A DNA stretch of 64,000 nucleotides from JAWVFN01 sp963696625 (lineage in GTDB: Bacteria; Actinomycetota; Thermoleophilia; Solirubrobacterales; 70-9), in assembly GCA_963696625.1 (NCBI GenBank), contig CAVOKZ010000033.1:103006-167005 (forward strand), written 5' to 3'. Position 1 is the first letter of the stretch. Each line of letters opens with the position of its first letter. This document shows positions 25,202-34,190 of the stretch, one piece after another. Under the pieces are notes generated by a model. It did not search any database and had not been told where the DNA came from. It saw only the letters and a program-made list of their open reading frames with translations. The translations under genes were made by a program, and so were the position numbers.

Positions 25202-26374
25202 GTGCTCGTCGACCTGCACGCGCACTACCCGATGCACGTGATTCCGGACGCGCAGCAGCATCTGCGCGAGCGCCCGGGCGCCTTCGAGAACATGCTCCAC
25301 TGGGATGCGCGCCGCAAGGCGAAGCTGATCGACCGCATCTCGGAGCGCTTCAATTACGAAGGACAGGACCTCGAGCATCCGTCGGTCACCGTCAACGGGA
25401 TGGTCGCGGGCAACGTCCGCATCGCGCTTTCGGTGCTCTACCAGCCGTTCGACGAGATCAAGCTCGGCACCCGGCCGCTCGAGGACTCGAGCCGGCACAT
25501 CTTCGAGCAGATGGACGCGGTCGAGAAATCGGTCGCGCCGCGAGTAGGCGACCACCGCTCCGACGTGGTTGTCGTCAAGTCCGCCGAAGACCTAGAGCGC
25601 GCCGCGCGCGGTGAGGCGTACGGGCTCGTGCACTGCATCGAGGGTGGCTTCAGCCTCGGGCCGGACGAGGACCGAGTCGCCGGGGAGGTCGAATCGCTGG
25701 CAAAGCGCGGGCTCGGCTACGTCACCGTCGCCCATCTGTTCTGGCGCCGCTACGCGACCAACGCCCCCGCCCTCCCCTTCTTTGCGGACTGGGTCTACCA
25801 CGGGCTGTTCTGGCAGCCGTGGTGGCGCGGGCTCAGCCGGCTCGGCAAGGCCGCGGTCGAGGCGATGGTCGCCAACCGGGTCCTGGTCGACGTCAGCCAC
25901 ATGAGCGGCCGCGCGATCAAGGACGTGCTCAAGATCGTGCGCCGGGCTCCGGGCACACCCGTGATCGCCTCGCACTCGGCGGTCAAGCTCGGCCGGCGTT
26001 CACTCGGCTACAACCTGAGCCGCGCCCGGGTTCGCGACATCGCGTCGGTCGGCGGGGTCGTCGGGCTGATCCTCTGCACCCACTACATCTCACACGGCCA
26101 GCCGGAGCTGCCCGAGGACGCGACGATCGAGGATTCGCTGGCGCTTCTGTTCAGCCACATCGACCGGATCGTCGACTGGACCGACGGCTCGTTCGAGCAC
26201 GTCGGCATCGGCAGCGATCTCGACGGCTTCATCAAGCCGGCGCTGCCGGGGCTCAAGGACATGGACAACATGGCCGCGCTGCAGGCCGGGCTGGCCGAGC
26301 GCTACGGCCCCGAGAACGCCGAGAAGATCTCCTCCGGCAACGCGCTGCGGATGCTGCGCTACCGCTTCAGCTGA
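25202..26374 (+). CDS. Membrane-dipeptidase-like metallohydrolase (M19)
   Basis: About 390 residues of the peptidase M19 family, dinuclear-zinc enzymes hydrolysing dipeptides or related amides. The protein begins with the metal motif DLHAHY (His6 and His8), which supports GTG 25202 as the start; later ligands are in VHCIEGGFSLG (Glu bridging), VDVSHMS and IASHSAVK, and GSDLDGF closes the site. A middle insertion rich in Trp and Phe (FADWVYHGLFWQPWWRGL) is unusual and might touch the membrane. The stop overlaps that of the convergent glycosyltransferase fusion by 8 bp. Confidence 0.87.
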   Translation: MLVDLHAHYPMHVIPDAQQHLRERPGAFENMLHWDARRKAKLIDRISERFNYEGQDLEHPSVTVNGMVAGNVRIALSVLYQPFDEIKLGTRPLEDSSRHIFEQMDAVEKSVAPRVGDHRSDVVVVKSAEDLERAARGEAYGLVHCIEGGFSLGPDEDRVAGEVESLAKRGLGYVTVAHLFWRRYATNAPALPFFADWVYHGLFWQPWWRGLSRLGKAAVEAMVANRVLVDVSHMSGRAIKDVLKIVRRAPGTPVIASHSAVKLGRRSLGYNLSRARVRDIASVGGVVGLILCTHYISHGQPELPEDATIEDSLALLFSHIDRIVDWTDGSFEHVGIGSDLDGFIKPALPGLKDMDNMAALQAGLAERYGPENAEKISSGNALRMLRYRFS

Positions 26375-28682
26375 CGGGCTCGCCGCTGCGGCTGGCGACC
26401 GGCTCCGGATCGAGCCGGACCGGGGCGGCGCTGAGGGCGCGAATTCGCATGTCGGACCAGGTGACGCCCTCGCGGACCAGCGCCGGTACTCCGAGCAGCA
26501 CCGCGGTCGCGATCTCGACGGCCTGGAGGATGATCCCGTAGGCGAGCGCGTCGGCGCTCGAGACGCCGAAGCCGGTGTGGAGAACGCTGATCACGGCGAG
26601 CTGGAAGATGCCGATGTTCGACGGGGTCGCGGGGACGACGGCGGTGACATTGACCGCGAAGAGGACCGCGGCGGCGGCGCCGATCCCGGCCTGGCCGTCG
26701 AGGTCGAGCGCGTAGAGCAGCGCCCAGCAGGCCGCAAGCTGCAGGCCCCAGGCGCTGAACTGGCCGAGCGCCGCGATCGTGCCCCGCTTCGGCTGCTTGA
26801 AGACGACCAGCCCGTGCCGAACCTGGAGCATCGCGCCGCGGGCGGCCTTGCCGAAGCGCGCGAGACGGCCCTCGCCACTCGAGCGCAAGAGGATCGGCGC
26901 CAGCAGCACGGCGACGAGCAGCAGCAGCGGGGCGAAGCTGAAGACGAAGAGCTTCTGGGTGTTCGAGTGGAAGAGGTCGGTGGTCGAGACGATGATCGCG
27001 CCGAGCCCGAGCAGGGCGATGATGTTGAGCACCGTCTGCGAGACCAGGGTTCCGATCAGCACCGGGAAGGTCTCGCGCATGCGGCCGATGCGGCGCGAGA
27101 GCACCATCGCCCTCGCCGGCTCGCCGAAGCGGGCCGGCAGGGTCGCCGACATCAGCACCCCGATCATCGTCGCCGAGGTCACGTCGCGGCGGCGGATCGG
27201 GCGGTTCGGCAGCGCCGCCCGGGCGATCGCCACCCACGAAAAGGCGCGCATGAAGAGGGAAGCGCACATCAGCCCGATCGCGGCGCTCACCCAGCTCACG
27301 TCCGAGCGGACGACGCTCTCGGCGACGTTGTCGACGCCGATCCGCTGCGCGGCGAGGTAGGTCAGCCCGAACGCGAGCACGGCGGCGGCGCCCATCGCGA
27401 TGCGGCGGCCGACGCGGGCGCGCTTTGCCCCCGGTGTCTCCGGGATCGGGTCGAGCGTCGGCAGCCGCCGGGCCGGGCGCCGCGGCCCGCCGTCGGCGCG
27501 AATGAACCCGGTCGTGCGGGCGACGCGCTCGGCGGTGCCGATCGGCGCCGGGACCTCGATCGCGCGCTCGTAGACCTTCTCGACCTGATCGGCGACCCGC
27601 GGCCAGGCGAAGCGCTTCGCCTTCTCGCGACCGGCGGCGCCCATCGCGGCGCGGCGCTCAGGCTGATGCGCGAGCAGTTGCAGCTCCTCGGCGAGACGCT
27701 GGGCGTCGGCCGGGGGCACGAGCACGCCGTCGACGCCGTCGGAGACGACGTCGCTGTAGCCGGCGATCTGCGAGGCGATCACGGGAGTGCCGGAGGCGAA
27801 GGCCTCGATCAGGACCATGCCGAAGCTCTCGCCCGCCAGTGAGGGCGCGCAGACGACGTCGGCCTCACCGAACTCGCGCCAGAGCTGGGCGTCGGAGATC
27901 TTGCCGACGGTGTCGATGTGCTGGGCCATCTCGGGGTCCGGGAGGAAGCGGGCGACCTCCTCGGCGTCGGCGCCGACGACCGTCAGCCGCGCGGGGACGT
28001 GCTCGACCAGAGCCTCGAAGGCGGTGAGCAGGACAGGCAGGCCCTTGCGCTCCTCGGCGCGCCCGACGAATGCAATGCGGAACTCCTCGCTCTGTGACTT
28101 GGGGCCCTTCGAGGCCGCGGCGATGTCGACCCCGTTGGGGACGATCGTGTACTCGCCGCCGAACCAGCGGCGCGCGGTCCAGGCGGCGGCCTGGGAGACC
28201 GCGATCCGCGCCGAGAGCTGGTTGAACTTGCGCCGCGCGCCGAGCAGCGTCGCGATGTGGTTGGGGAAGGCCTTGGTCGAGTAGGCGTGGAAGGTGCCGA
28301 CGACGGGCGCCTCGCGCCACGAGCAGGCATCCCAGCCGACGGTGGGCGCCGCCGGCTCATGCACATGGACCACGTCGTAGTCGCCGTCGCGCAGCGCGTT
28401 GCGGAGCGCGATCGGCCCGGTCGGGAAGGTCGAGAGGTTCGAGACGGCCCCGTTGGCGCCGACGCCGAAGCTGCGGCCGAGCGGCACCAGGTAATCGGGC
28501 ACGGGCCGATCGACCGGAGGGGCTCTGTGGATGAGTCCACTCAGCCGGTCGGGGGGATCCCAAGGGGCGAGAACGCGGGCGTCGTGACCTCGGGAAATGA
28601 ACTCCTCGGCCAGGGCCTCTACGTGCCGGTTGACGCCGCCCTGATAGGTCCATGAATAGGGCGAGACCAGCGCAATGCGCAT
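26367..28682 (-). CDS. Fusion: GT4 glycosyltransferase plus LPG-synthase-type membrane domain
   Basis: About 771 residues. The first ~375 are a GT-B family 4 glycosyltransferase of PimA type (SPYSWTYQGGVNRHVEALAEE, VHVHEPAAP, IVPNGVDI, FVGRAEERKGL, APSLAGESFGMVLIEAFASGTPVIAS). After a Pro/Arg-rich linker, ~300 residues form 7-8 membrane helices of the lysylphosphatidylglycerol-synthase/UPF0104 (AglD-like) family, with ATLPARFGEPARAMVL and VPATPSNIGIFQLAVI motifs. One chain could both glycosylate a lipid carrier and flip it; that is inference. ATG 28682 begins the GT fold; an ATG 18 bases upstream is in frame. Confidence 0.88.
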   Translation of the reverse strand: MRIALVSPYSWTYQGGVNRHVEALAEEFISRGHDARVLAPWDPPDRLSGLIHRAPPVDRPVPDYLVPLGRSFGVGANGAVSNLSTFPTGPIALRNALRDGDYDVVHVHEPAAPTVGWDACSWREAPVVGTFHAYSTKAFPNHIATLLGARRKFNQLSARIAVSQAAAWTARRWFGGEYTIVPNGVDIAAASKGPKSQSEEFRIAFVGRAEERKGLPVLLTAFEALVEHVPARLTVVGADAEEVARFLPDPEMAQHIDTVGKISDAQLWREFGEADVVCAPSLAGESFGMVLIEAFASGTPVIASQIAGYSDVVSDGVDGVLVPPADAQRLAEELQLLAHQPERRAAMGAAGREKAKRFAWPRVADQVEKVYERAIEVPAPIGTAERVARTTGFIRADGGPRRPARRLPTLDPIPETPGAKRARVGRRIAMGAAAVLAFGLTYLAAQRIGVDNVAESVVRSDVSWVSAAIGLMCASLFMRAFSWVAIARAALPNRPIRRRDVTSATMIGVLMSATLPARFGEPARAMVLSRRIGRMRETFPVLIGTLVSQTVLNIIALLGLGAIIVSTTDLFHSNTQKLFVFSFAPLLLLVAVLLAPILLRSSGEGRLARFGKAARGAMLQVRHGLVVFKQPKRGTIAALGQFSAWGLQLAACWALLYALDLDGQAGIGAAAAVLFAVNVTAVVPATPSNIGIFQLAVISVLHTGFGVSSADALAYGIILQAVEIATAVLLGVPALVREGVTWSDMRIRALSAAPVRLDPEPVASRSGEPVS

Positions 28683-28706
28683 CAAGCCAGGGTACCCCAC
28701 GTCACC

Positions 28707-30605
28707 TCAGTGGCTGCCACGCGACGCCTGGCCGAGCGCAAAAGCCCCGCATGCAAGGAGAAACCCGGTGCCGATCATCAGCAGAACGGCCCCGGAGTCG
28801 TTGGCGACCGTGCCCAGCACCGTCGCCGCCGCGGCGCCCGCGAACCCTGCGAAGACCATCGGCTCGCCCAGTCGCCCGGCGATCTGGCGCCGCTTGACGA
28901 TCGCGAACACCATGACCAGCGCCGTGATGTAGAGGTAGGGCGAGGTCGCGTTGCGCCCGAAGCTCCGCACCGAGAGCTCGATCCGGCGCTGGGCGACGTC
29001 GGCGACGCCATCGGCGCCGCCGGCCCGCAGGACCGAGCTGGTCAGGTGGGCGCCGCCGCCGAGGATCAGGTCGAGCGCCGCGAGCGCGGCGAGCGCGAGC
29101 ACCGGCGCAGCGGCGATCAGCAGCACCGTGCGCCGCCGCCCTCCGGTGCCGGCGGCAACCGCGGCTGCAACCGCGGCGCCGGCCGGCAGGACGATGACGG
29201 CGCCGACGTCGGCGCCGAAGCGCCCGAGACCGAAGACCAGCGCTGCGAAGGCTCCGGCGGAGAGGAAGGCGACGATGCCACGGCGCCGCGCGAGCTCACG
29301 CGGCGACGGCGGACTCCAGGCCGCCAGCGCTGCGCCGACCCCCGCCGGCACGAGCACCGCCAGCGGCGCCTCGAGCTCGTTGCCGATGCCGAAGAAGCGC
29401 ACGCCGATCGCCGGGTTCGGCCCGAGCAGCGAGAGCTTGGTCAGCGGCGAGCCGAGAGCGACATCGAGCGCATAGACGCCGACTGTGAGCCCGCAGGCGA
29501 CGGCGAGCGCCGAGTAGCCGCGCAGCAGCGCCCAGGTCGCCGCCGCGAGTAAAGGTGCGCCGAGGCCGACGATCAGCCGCTCGGCCATCCGGCTCGGCTC
29601 GATCTCGGCGGCGCCGAGCAACAGCAGCGGCATGTAAACGACGGTCAGCCCGAGCAGCGGCAGCGCGACCGGCGCCGCGCGGCGGCGGCCGACCGCGAGC
29701 GCCCCGACCGCCGCCAGGACCCAGATCAGGACGTTGACCATGATCACCTCGTGCCGGCGCGAGGAGACGATCGCGAGGCGGTCGCCGAGGTCCTGGACGG
29801 CGGCGGCGGCGGCGCGCGAGCCCTCGCTGTGGATCGGCTTGCCGATCATCGCGTCCGGGGTGCCGATCCCGAAGCGGTCGAGAATCGTCGGCGCCAGGTC
29901 GGGCGCGGTGACATAACCGTCGGTGCGGGTGTTGTCGGAGGTGAGAACCCCGTCGAAGCCGCGCCCGGCGATCCCGATCGCGAGGCCCTCGCGACCCTTC
30001 GGCGGCGGCCGCTCGAAGGCGATCAGCATGTCGTCGCCGCGGAGCTGCGCCGCGAGCGCCGGAAGCCGGCGAATCGCGGCTCCGATCACGGTCACCCCGG
30101 GCAGGCAGGCGCCGGTCTCGCAGTCGAACGGTCCGGTCCGGTCGACCTCGCCGGCCCGGTTGGCGCCGATCACCGCCGGCGTGATCAGCCGCGGATCGAC
30201 CCGGACCGGGATCCCGTGGTCCTCAAGCGTCTGGGCCAGCAGCCCGGGCTCGATGTCGGCCGGGGCGTCGTCGGCGCGCTCGAGGAGCGCATTCCAGCCC
30301 GGCACCCGGTCGGTCACCTGCAGCGAGTCGGGCGGGTCGCTCGGGTAAAGCGAGGTGAAGACGCGGTTGCCCTGGGTGATGTCGAGGTAGGTCGTCACCG
30401 ACGAGACCGTGCTCAGCCCGGGGCTGAGCAGCCCGGGCGCAAATGCCGGCATCGGCTCGAAATCGGAGACCTCGGCGCCCGAGTCGAGCAGCGCGACGAT
30501 CACCCGCGGGGGCGCCTCCCGTGCACGCGACGTGGCCGGCGCCAGCAAGGCAACCGCTAAAGTCAGCCCCAGGTAGATGGCAGATCGAACCTTCGTCAAG
30601 TTCAC
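28707..30605 (-). CDS. Large membrane protein with phosphatase-superfamily-like N-terminal domain
   Basis: About 632 residues. A signal peptide (AIYLGLTLAVALLAPATSRA) leads into ~290 extracytoplasmic residues with alkaline-phosphatase-superfamily-like features (IVALLDSG, TSDNTRTDGYVTAPDLAPTILDRFG), followed by about ten membrane helices and conserved GPNPAIGVRFFGIGNELEA. I do not know a function; an envelope polymer role is possible, given the glycosyltransferase 24 bp downstream. The start is GTG 30605 or TTG 30599; AAGAAGG suits the TTG better. Either way the 5' end overlaps the divergent hemQ coding region by 23-29 bp. Confidence 0.75.
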   Translation of the reverse strand: MNLTKVRSAIYLGLTLAVALLAPATSRAREAPPRVIVALLDSGAEVSDFEPMPAFAPGLLSPGLSTVSSVTTYLDITQGNRVFTSLYPSDPPDSLQVTDRVPGWNALLERADDAPADIEPGLLAQTLEDHGIPVRVDPRLITPAVIGANRAGEVDRTGPFDCETGACLPGVTVIGAAIRRLPALAAQLRGDDMLIAFERPPPKGREGLAIGIAGRGFDGVLTSDNTRTDGYVTAPDLAPTILDRFGIGTPDAMIGKPIHSEGSRAAAAAVQDLGDRLAIVSSRRHEVIMVNVLIWVLAAVGALAVGRRRAAPVALPLLGLTVVYMPLLLLGAAEIEPSRMAERLIVGLGAPLLAAATWALLRGYSALAVACGLTVGVYALDVALGSPLTKLSLLGPNPAIGVRFFGIGNELEAPLAVLVPAGVGAALAAWSPPSPRELARRRGIVAFLSAGAFAALVFGLGRFGADVGAVIVLPAGAAVAAAVAAGTGGRRRTVLLIAAAPVLALAALAALDLILGGGAHLTSSVLRAGGADGVADVAQRRIELSVRSFGRNATSPYLYITALVMVFAIVKRRQIAGRLGEPMVFAGFAGAAAATVLGTVANDSGAVLLMIGTGFLLACGAFALGQASRGSH

Positions 30606-31278
30606 CTTCTTCAAGCTCGACCCGGCCTGGCGGCGGCGGGACGCAGAGGACCGTGCCCGCGACAAGGCCGAGTTCCTCGCCGCCTGCGAGGACTTCGCGG
30701 TCGATCGCTCGCTGCGAGCGTACTCGACGGTCGGGACTCGAGGCGACGTCGATCTGCTCCTGCTGAGCCAGAGCCCGACCCTCGACGACCTCCACACCTT
30801 TCACGTCGTTCTGGGCCAGAGCGGGCTCGCCCAGTGGGCCGAGACCCCCTACTCCTACCTGGCGATGACCAAGACCTCGCCCTACTCCGAGGCCGACGCC
30901 AGGCCCGAGATCTGTGTCTCCAAGCGCAAGTACCTGTTCGTCTATCCGTTCTGGAAGAAGCGCGAGTGGTACACGCTGCCGGCGGAAGAGCGCGGCCGGA
31001 TCATGAAGAACCACATCGAGGTCGGCCAGACGTACCCGCAGATCACGATCAACACCGCGTATTCCTTCGGCCTCGACGACCAGGAGTTCGTCGTCTCCTT
31101 CGAGGCCGACGAGCCCGGCGAGTTCCTCGACCTGGTCCAGGAGCTGCGCGGCACCGAGTCGAGCTCCTACACCCTCCAGGACACCCCGATCTTCACTTGC
31201 GTATCGATGTCGGTCAACCGCGCCCTCGACGCCCTCGACGGCGTCGCCGCGAGCGCGGTCGCGCCGTCGCCGCTCTAG
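30577..31278 (+). CDS. hemQ: Coproheme decarboxylase-like (chlorite dismutase family)
   Basis: A 233-residue member of the chlorite dismutase fold, HemQ branch, which turns coproheme III into heme b in gram-positive-type bacteria. Landmarks: FVKFTFFKLDP, TVGTRGDVDLLLL, KYLFVYPFWKKREWYTLPAEERGRIMKNH (the reactive Tyr region and likely proximal-His helix), GLDDQEFVVSFEADEPGEFLDLV and a TLQDTPIFTC strand. No chlorite-dismutase distal Arg pattern is seen. No other heme genes are adjacent. ATG 30577 is the natural start and lies inside the 5' end of the divergent membrane protein gene. Confidence 0.85.
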   Translation: MADRTFVKFTFFKLDPAWRRRDAEDRARDKAEFLAACEDFAVDRSLRAYSTVGTRGDVDLLLLSQSPTLDDLHTFHVVLGQSGLAQWAETPYSYLAMTKTSPYSEADARPEICVSKRKYLFVYPFWKKREWYTLPAEERGRIMKNHIEVGQTYPQITINTAYSFGLDDQEFVVSFEADEPGEFLDLVQELRGTESSSYTLQDTPIFTCVSMSVNRALDALDGVAASAVAPSPL

Positions 31279-31284
31279 ACGGGG

Positions 31285-31575
31285 CTATGCGCTGGCAGGC
31301 GCAGGGCCGAGTCGCCGGTCGAGAGCGCGTTCTACGACGCGAGTCACGTCGTCTGAAGCATTCTTGACCTCGACTCGGTCTCGCCTCGCGTCCTCCTGCA
31401 GCAGGCGACCCACGAGCTCGTCAGCAAACGAATAGCTCACGCTCAGGATCCCCGAGAAGTCAAGCTCGACCGGCTCATCCGACGATCGCGTTCGAGCGTC
31501 GCGAGCGATTTCAGCTGCAAGAGGCCGGGTCGCGAGCGTCTTGCCGTGCTCCGCCAACTTGATGCTCAACGACAT
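31285..31575 (-). CDS. STAS-like (DUF4325) protein
   Basis: A ~96-residue cytoplasmic protein. The pattern of a short strand, PLAAEIARDA helix, PVELDFSGILSVSYSFADELVGRLL and a C-terminal helix matches the STAS-like DUF4325 family (anti-anti-sigma-like fold). ATG 31575 is chosen because AAGGAGGTGG precedes it by four bases; an in-frame GTG at 31623 overlaps the upstream stop (GTGA). It is the second gene of a pair with a HATPase protein, the common arrangement for this domain. No sigma factor is nearby. Confidence 0.75.
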   Translation of the reverse strand: MSLSIKLAEHGKTLATRPLAAEIARDARTRSSDEPVELDFSGILSVSYSFADELVGRLLQEDARRDRVEVKNASDDVTRVVERALDRRLGPAPASA

Positions 31576-31619
31576 CGCCACCTCCTTCATCGATAGACGC
31601 ATCGTAGACAGCCGCGCGG

Positions 31620-32444
31620 TCACACCGAGACAAGCTCATAGGCGATCCATGTCCCCCTCTTGAAGCTGGCCGCCGGGAACGCGTCGACCTTGTGACCCTC
31701 TTGAACGATCTGGTCGCGAACGAAACCGGAGGCAGAGTAGATCTCAATTCTGGCGGCGTGCAGGGAAGAGGTAAGTGCCGCATCGAACGTCTCAGAGAAT
31801 CCATTCCCCCGGTGGGGGTCATCGATCCCACTGACCCCCGGCTGCATGGCCTGGGCGATGGCGAACTCATCGTCGGACCACTCGGGGTAGCGCTGGCGGA
31901 TGTGCTCGGGGATGCCCATCCCGAGGTCGCTGATGGCGATCGATACCGTTGGGCGCGGCTCAGTTACTCGGCGAACACAGACGAGGGCTCCGCTCCCGTG
32001 CCTCCCGTGCTCGATCGAGTTCCCGCAGAGCTCAGAGACCGCCATGAAGGTGGCGTCGCCCAAAGGCGACAGGTCGTGAACCTGGTACTCGAGAATCTCC
32101 CGCACCTGGGCAGCAACTTCCTCCACTGCCGTGAAACCCTCGAGGTGGGTTACCGGCAAGATCGAGTCATCACTCTCTGTCGATTCATCGTCGGCGTCGA
32201 TGCCCATCGACTGGAACGTCGCTCTCGTGGACAGATCCTCCGGCAGGTTGATCGCCACCTCTCGCTCCGCAATCCGATGCCAATCGATGAACGTCCGCAA
32301 GCGAAGCGCGAGCATAGGGTGAATGCCTCCTCGCATCGCACTGCAGTCCAGAACAAGCCGGTCCGGCAGGTCCTGGTGAAGGGGAAAATCGTCATTCCAC
32401 TGCCGTTCCCCCGCGCTCGAGCCAAGCCGCTTCTCCCAGTCCAT
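31620..32444 (-). CDS. HATPase-domain protein (anti-sigma/kinase-like)
   Basis: A 274-residue protein whose C-terminal ~170 residues are a GHKL ATPase: N-box VSELCGNSIEHGRHG, G1 ISDLGMGIPEH, and GNGFSETFDAALTSS in the lid region. The N-terminal ~100 residues include LVLDCSAMRGGIHPMLALRLRTFIDWH, which looks like a degenerate STAS-type strand-helix. There is no phospho-acceptor His domain or membrane segment, so it is more like an RsbW-type regulator than a sensor kinase. Its stop overlaps the GTG of the STAS-like frame. Codon use is less GC-biased than in neighbouring genes, hinting at acquisition. Confidence 0.78.
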   Translation of the reverse strand: MDWEKRLGSSAGERQWNDDFPLHQDLPDRLVLDCSAMRGGIHPMLALRLRTFIDWHRIAEREVAINLPEDLSTRATFQSMGIDADDESTESDDSILPVTHLEGFTAVEEVAAQVREILEYQVHDLSPLGDATFMAVSELCGNSIEHGRHGSGALVCVRRVTEPRPTVSIAISDLGMGIPEHIRQRYPEWSDDEFAIAQAMQPGVSGIDDPHRGNGFSETFDAALTSSLHAARIEIYSASGFVRDQIVQEGHKVDAFPAASFKRGTWIAYELVSV

Positions 32445-32536
32445 GATGCGTCAGCGTAGGCAGCAACTCGGCCAGACCACGGGGTGCACGAGAACGGAGT
32501 CGAGGGCACCGCGCCGGTACCCTTTTGCGCTCCTAA

Positions 32537-33937
32537 ATGATCGCAACCGAAGAACAGCCCCTGCGCGTAGCCATCGTCGGCGCCGGCCCCTCCGGCTTCT
32601 ATGCAGCGGAGGATCTGCTCAAGCCGAAGGACGACGGCTTCGTCGCCGAGGTCGACCTCTACGACCGCCTGCCCACGCCGTTCGGCCTGGTCCGCGGCGG
32701 CGTCGCCCCCGACCACCCGAAGATCAAGTCGGTGATCAAGCGCTACGAGAAGACGGCGCAGCTGCCCGGGTTTCGCTTCTTCGGCAACGTGACGATCGGC
32801 GAGGAGCTCAAGCACGAGGATCTCGCCGCGCACTACCACGCGATCATCTACACCTCGGGCTCGGAGACCGACCGCAAGCTCGGCATCCCCGGCGAGGACC
32901 TCCCGGGCAGCCATGCGGCGACCGAGTTCGTCGGCTGGTACAACGCCCACCCCGACTACGCCGACCGCGAGTTCGACCTCTCGACCGAGCGCGCCGTCGT
33001 GATCGGCAACGGCAACGTCGCGATGGACGTCGCGAGGATGCTGGCGCTGCCGCGCGAGGAGCTCGTCGGCACCGATGTAGCCGACCACGCGATCGACCCG
33101 ATGGCGGACTCGAAGATCAAGGAGATCGTCGTCTTCGGCCGCCGCGGCCCCGCTCAGGCGGCGTTCACCAACCCCGAGCTGCGCGAGCTCGGCGAGCTCA
33201 CCGACGCCGACTGCATCGTCGACGCCTCCGACCTCGATCTCGACGAGATCTCCGAGTCCTACATCTCCTCAGACGACGCCGACCCGACCCACAAGCGAAA
33301 CGTCGAGGTGCTCAAGGAGATGGCCCAGACCGAGCCCGAGGGCAAGCGCAAGAAGGTCATCCTCCGCTTCCTCTCCTCGCCGATCGAGATCAAGGGCACC
33401 GACAAGGTCGAATCGATCGTGATCGGCAAGAACAAGCTGGTCGAGGACGGTGACCGCGTCCGCGCCGAGGACACCGGCGAGCGCGAGGAGCTTGAATGCG
33501 GGCTCGTCTTCCGCTCGGTCGGCTACACCGGCGTGCCGGTCCCGGGCGTGCCCTTCGACTCCAAGCGCGGCACGATCGCCAACGAGAAGGGCCGCGTGCT
33601 CGCCGACGACGGCAAGCCGATCGCCGGCCTCTATACCGCAGGCTGGATCAAGCGCGGTCCGAGCGGCGTGATCGGCACCAACAAGAAGGACGCCAACGAG
33701 ACCACAGCGATGCTGCGCGAGGACGTCGCCGCGGGCGTCGTCCACCAGCCCGCCAACCCCGACCCGATCGCGATCGAGGAGCTGATCGCCGAGCGCGACC
33801 ACGAGGCCGTCACCTACGCCGGCTGGGAGGCGATCGATGCGGCCGAGACCGCCGCCGGCGAGCCCCACGGCCGGCCGCGGGTCAAGTTCGTGCGCATCGA
33901 GGAGATGCTCGAGCACGCCAAGGCCGCGGCGAAGTAG
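32537..33937 (+). CDS. Ferredoxin/adrenodoxin-type NADP+ reductase (FprA-like)
   Basis: A 466-residue FAD enzyme passing electrons between NADPH and ferredoxin, adrenodoxin-reductase fold as in mycobacterial FprA. The FAD Rossmann motif VAIVGAGPSGFYAAEDLL starts at residue 10, PTPFGLVRGGVAPDHPKIK follows, the NADP motif VVIGNGNVAMDVARML is in the middle, then RRGPAQAAFTNPELREL and the C-terminal GWIKRGPSGVIGTNKKDANET that closes on FAD. TACCCT 15 bases upstream of ATG 32537 could be a -10 box of a very short leader. The stop shares one base with the bolA start, joining it to an Fe-S group. Confidence 0.92.
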   Translation: MIATEEQPLRVAIVGAGPSGFYAAEDLLKPKDDGFVAEVDLYDRLPTPFGLVRGGVAPDHPKIKSVIKRYEKTAQLPGFRFFGNVTIGEELKHEDLAAHYHAIIYTSGSETDRKLGIPGEDLPGSHAATEFVGWYNAHPDYADREFDLSTERAVVIGNGNVAMDVARMLALPREELVGTDVADHAIDPMADSKIKEIVVFGRRGPAQAAFTNPELRELGELTDADCIVDASDLDLDEISESYISSDDADPTHKRNVEVLKEMAQTEPEGKRKKVILRFLSSPIEIKGTDKVESIVIGKNKLVEDGDRVRAEDTGEREELECGLVFRSVGYTGVPVPGVPFDSKRGTIANEKGRVLADDGKPIAGLYTAGWIKRGPSGVIGTNKKDANETTAMLREDVAAGVVHQPANPDPIAIEELIAERDHEAVTYAGWEAIDAAETAAGEPHGRPRVKFVRIEEMLEHAKAAAK

Positions 33938-34167
33938 TGGCGCTCGTCGACGACGTCAAGGCGCTGATCGAGGAAGCCATTCCCGGCTCCACCGTCGAGG
34001 TGATCGACGAGGCCGGCGGCGACCACCTGCGGGTCAACGTAGCCGCGGCGCAGTTCGAGGGCAAAAGCCTGATCGACCAGCACAAGCTGGTCAAGGCAGC
34101 GGTGCGCGAGCGCTCCGATACCGGTGAACTCCACAGCCTCAGCATCAAGACGTCGCTGCCGGACTGA
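33937..34167 (+). CDS. bolA: BolA family protein
   Basis: About 76 residues, the class II KH-like BolA fold: VKALIEEAIPGSTVEVIDEAGGDHLRVNVAAAQFEGKSLIDQHKLVKAAV. The His of the HLRV strand and the helix-turn SLIDQHKLV fit family positions. BolA proteins pair with monothiol glutaredoxins to bind and pass [2Fe-2S] clusters, and a glutaredoxin gene follows 23 bp downstream. GTG 33937 overlaps the ferredoxin reductase stop by one base. Confidence 0.88.
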   Translation: MALVDDVKALIEEAIPGSTVEVIDEAGGDHLRVNVAAAQFEGKSLIDQHKLVKAAVRERSDTGELHSLSIKTSLPD

Positions 34168-34190
34168 CCCGGTCCGTATGATTCGGCGCA

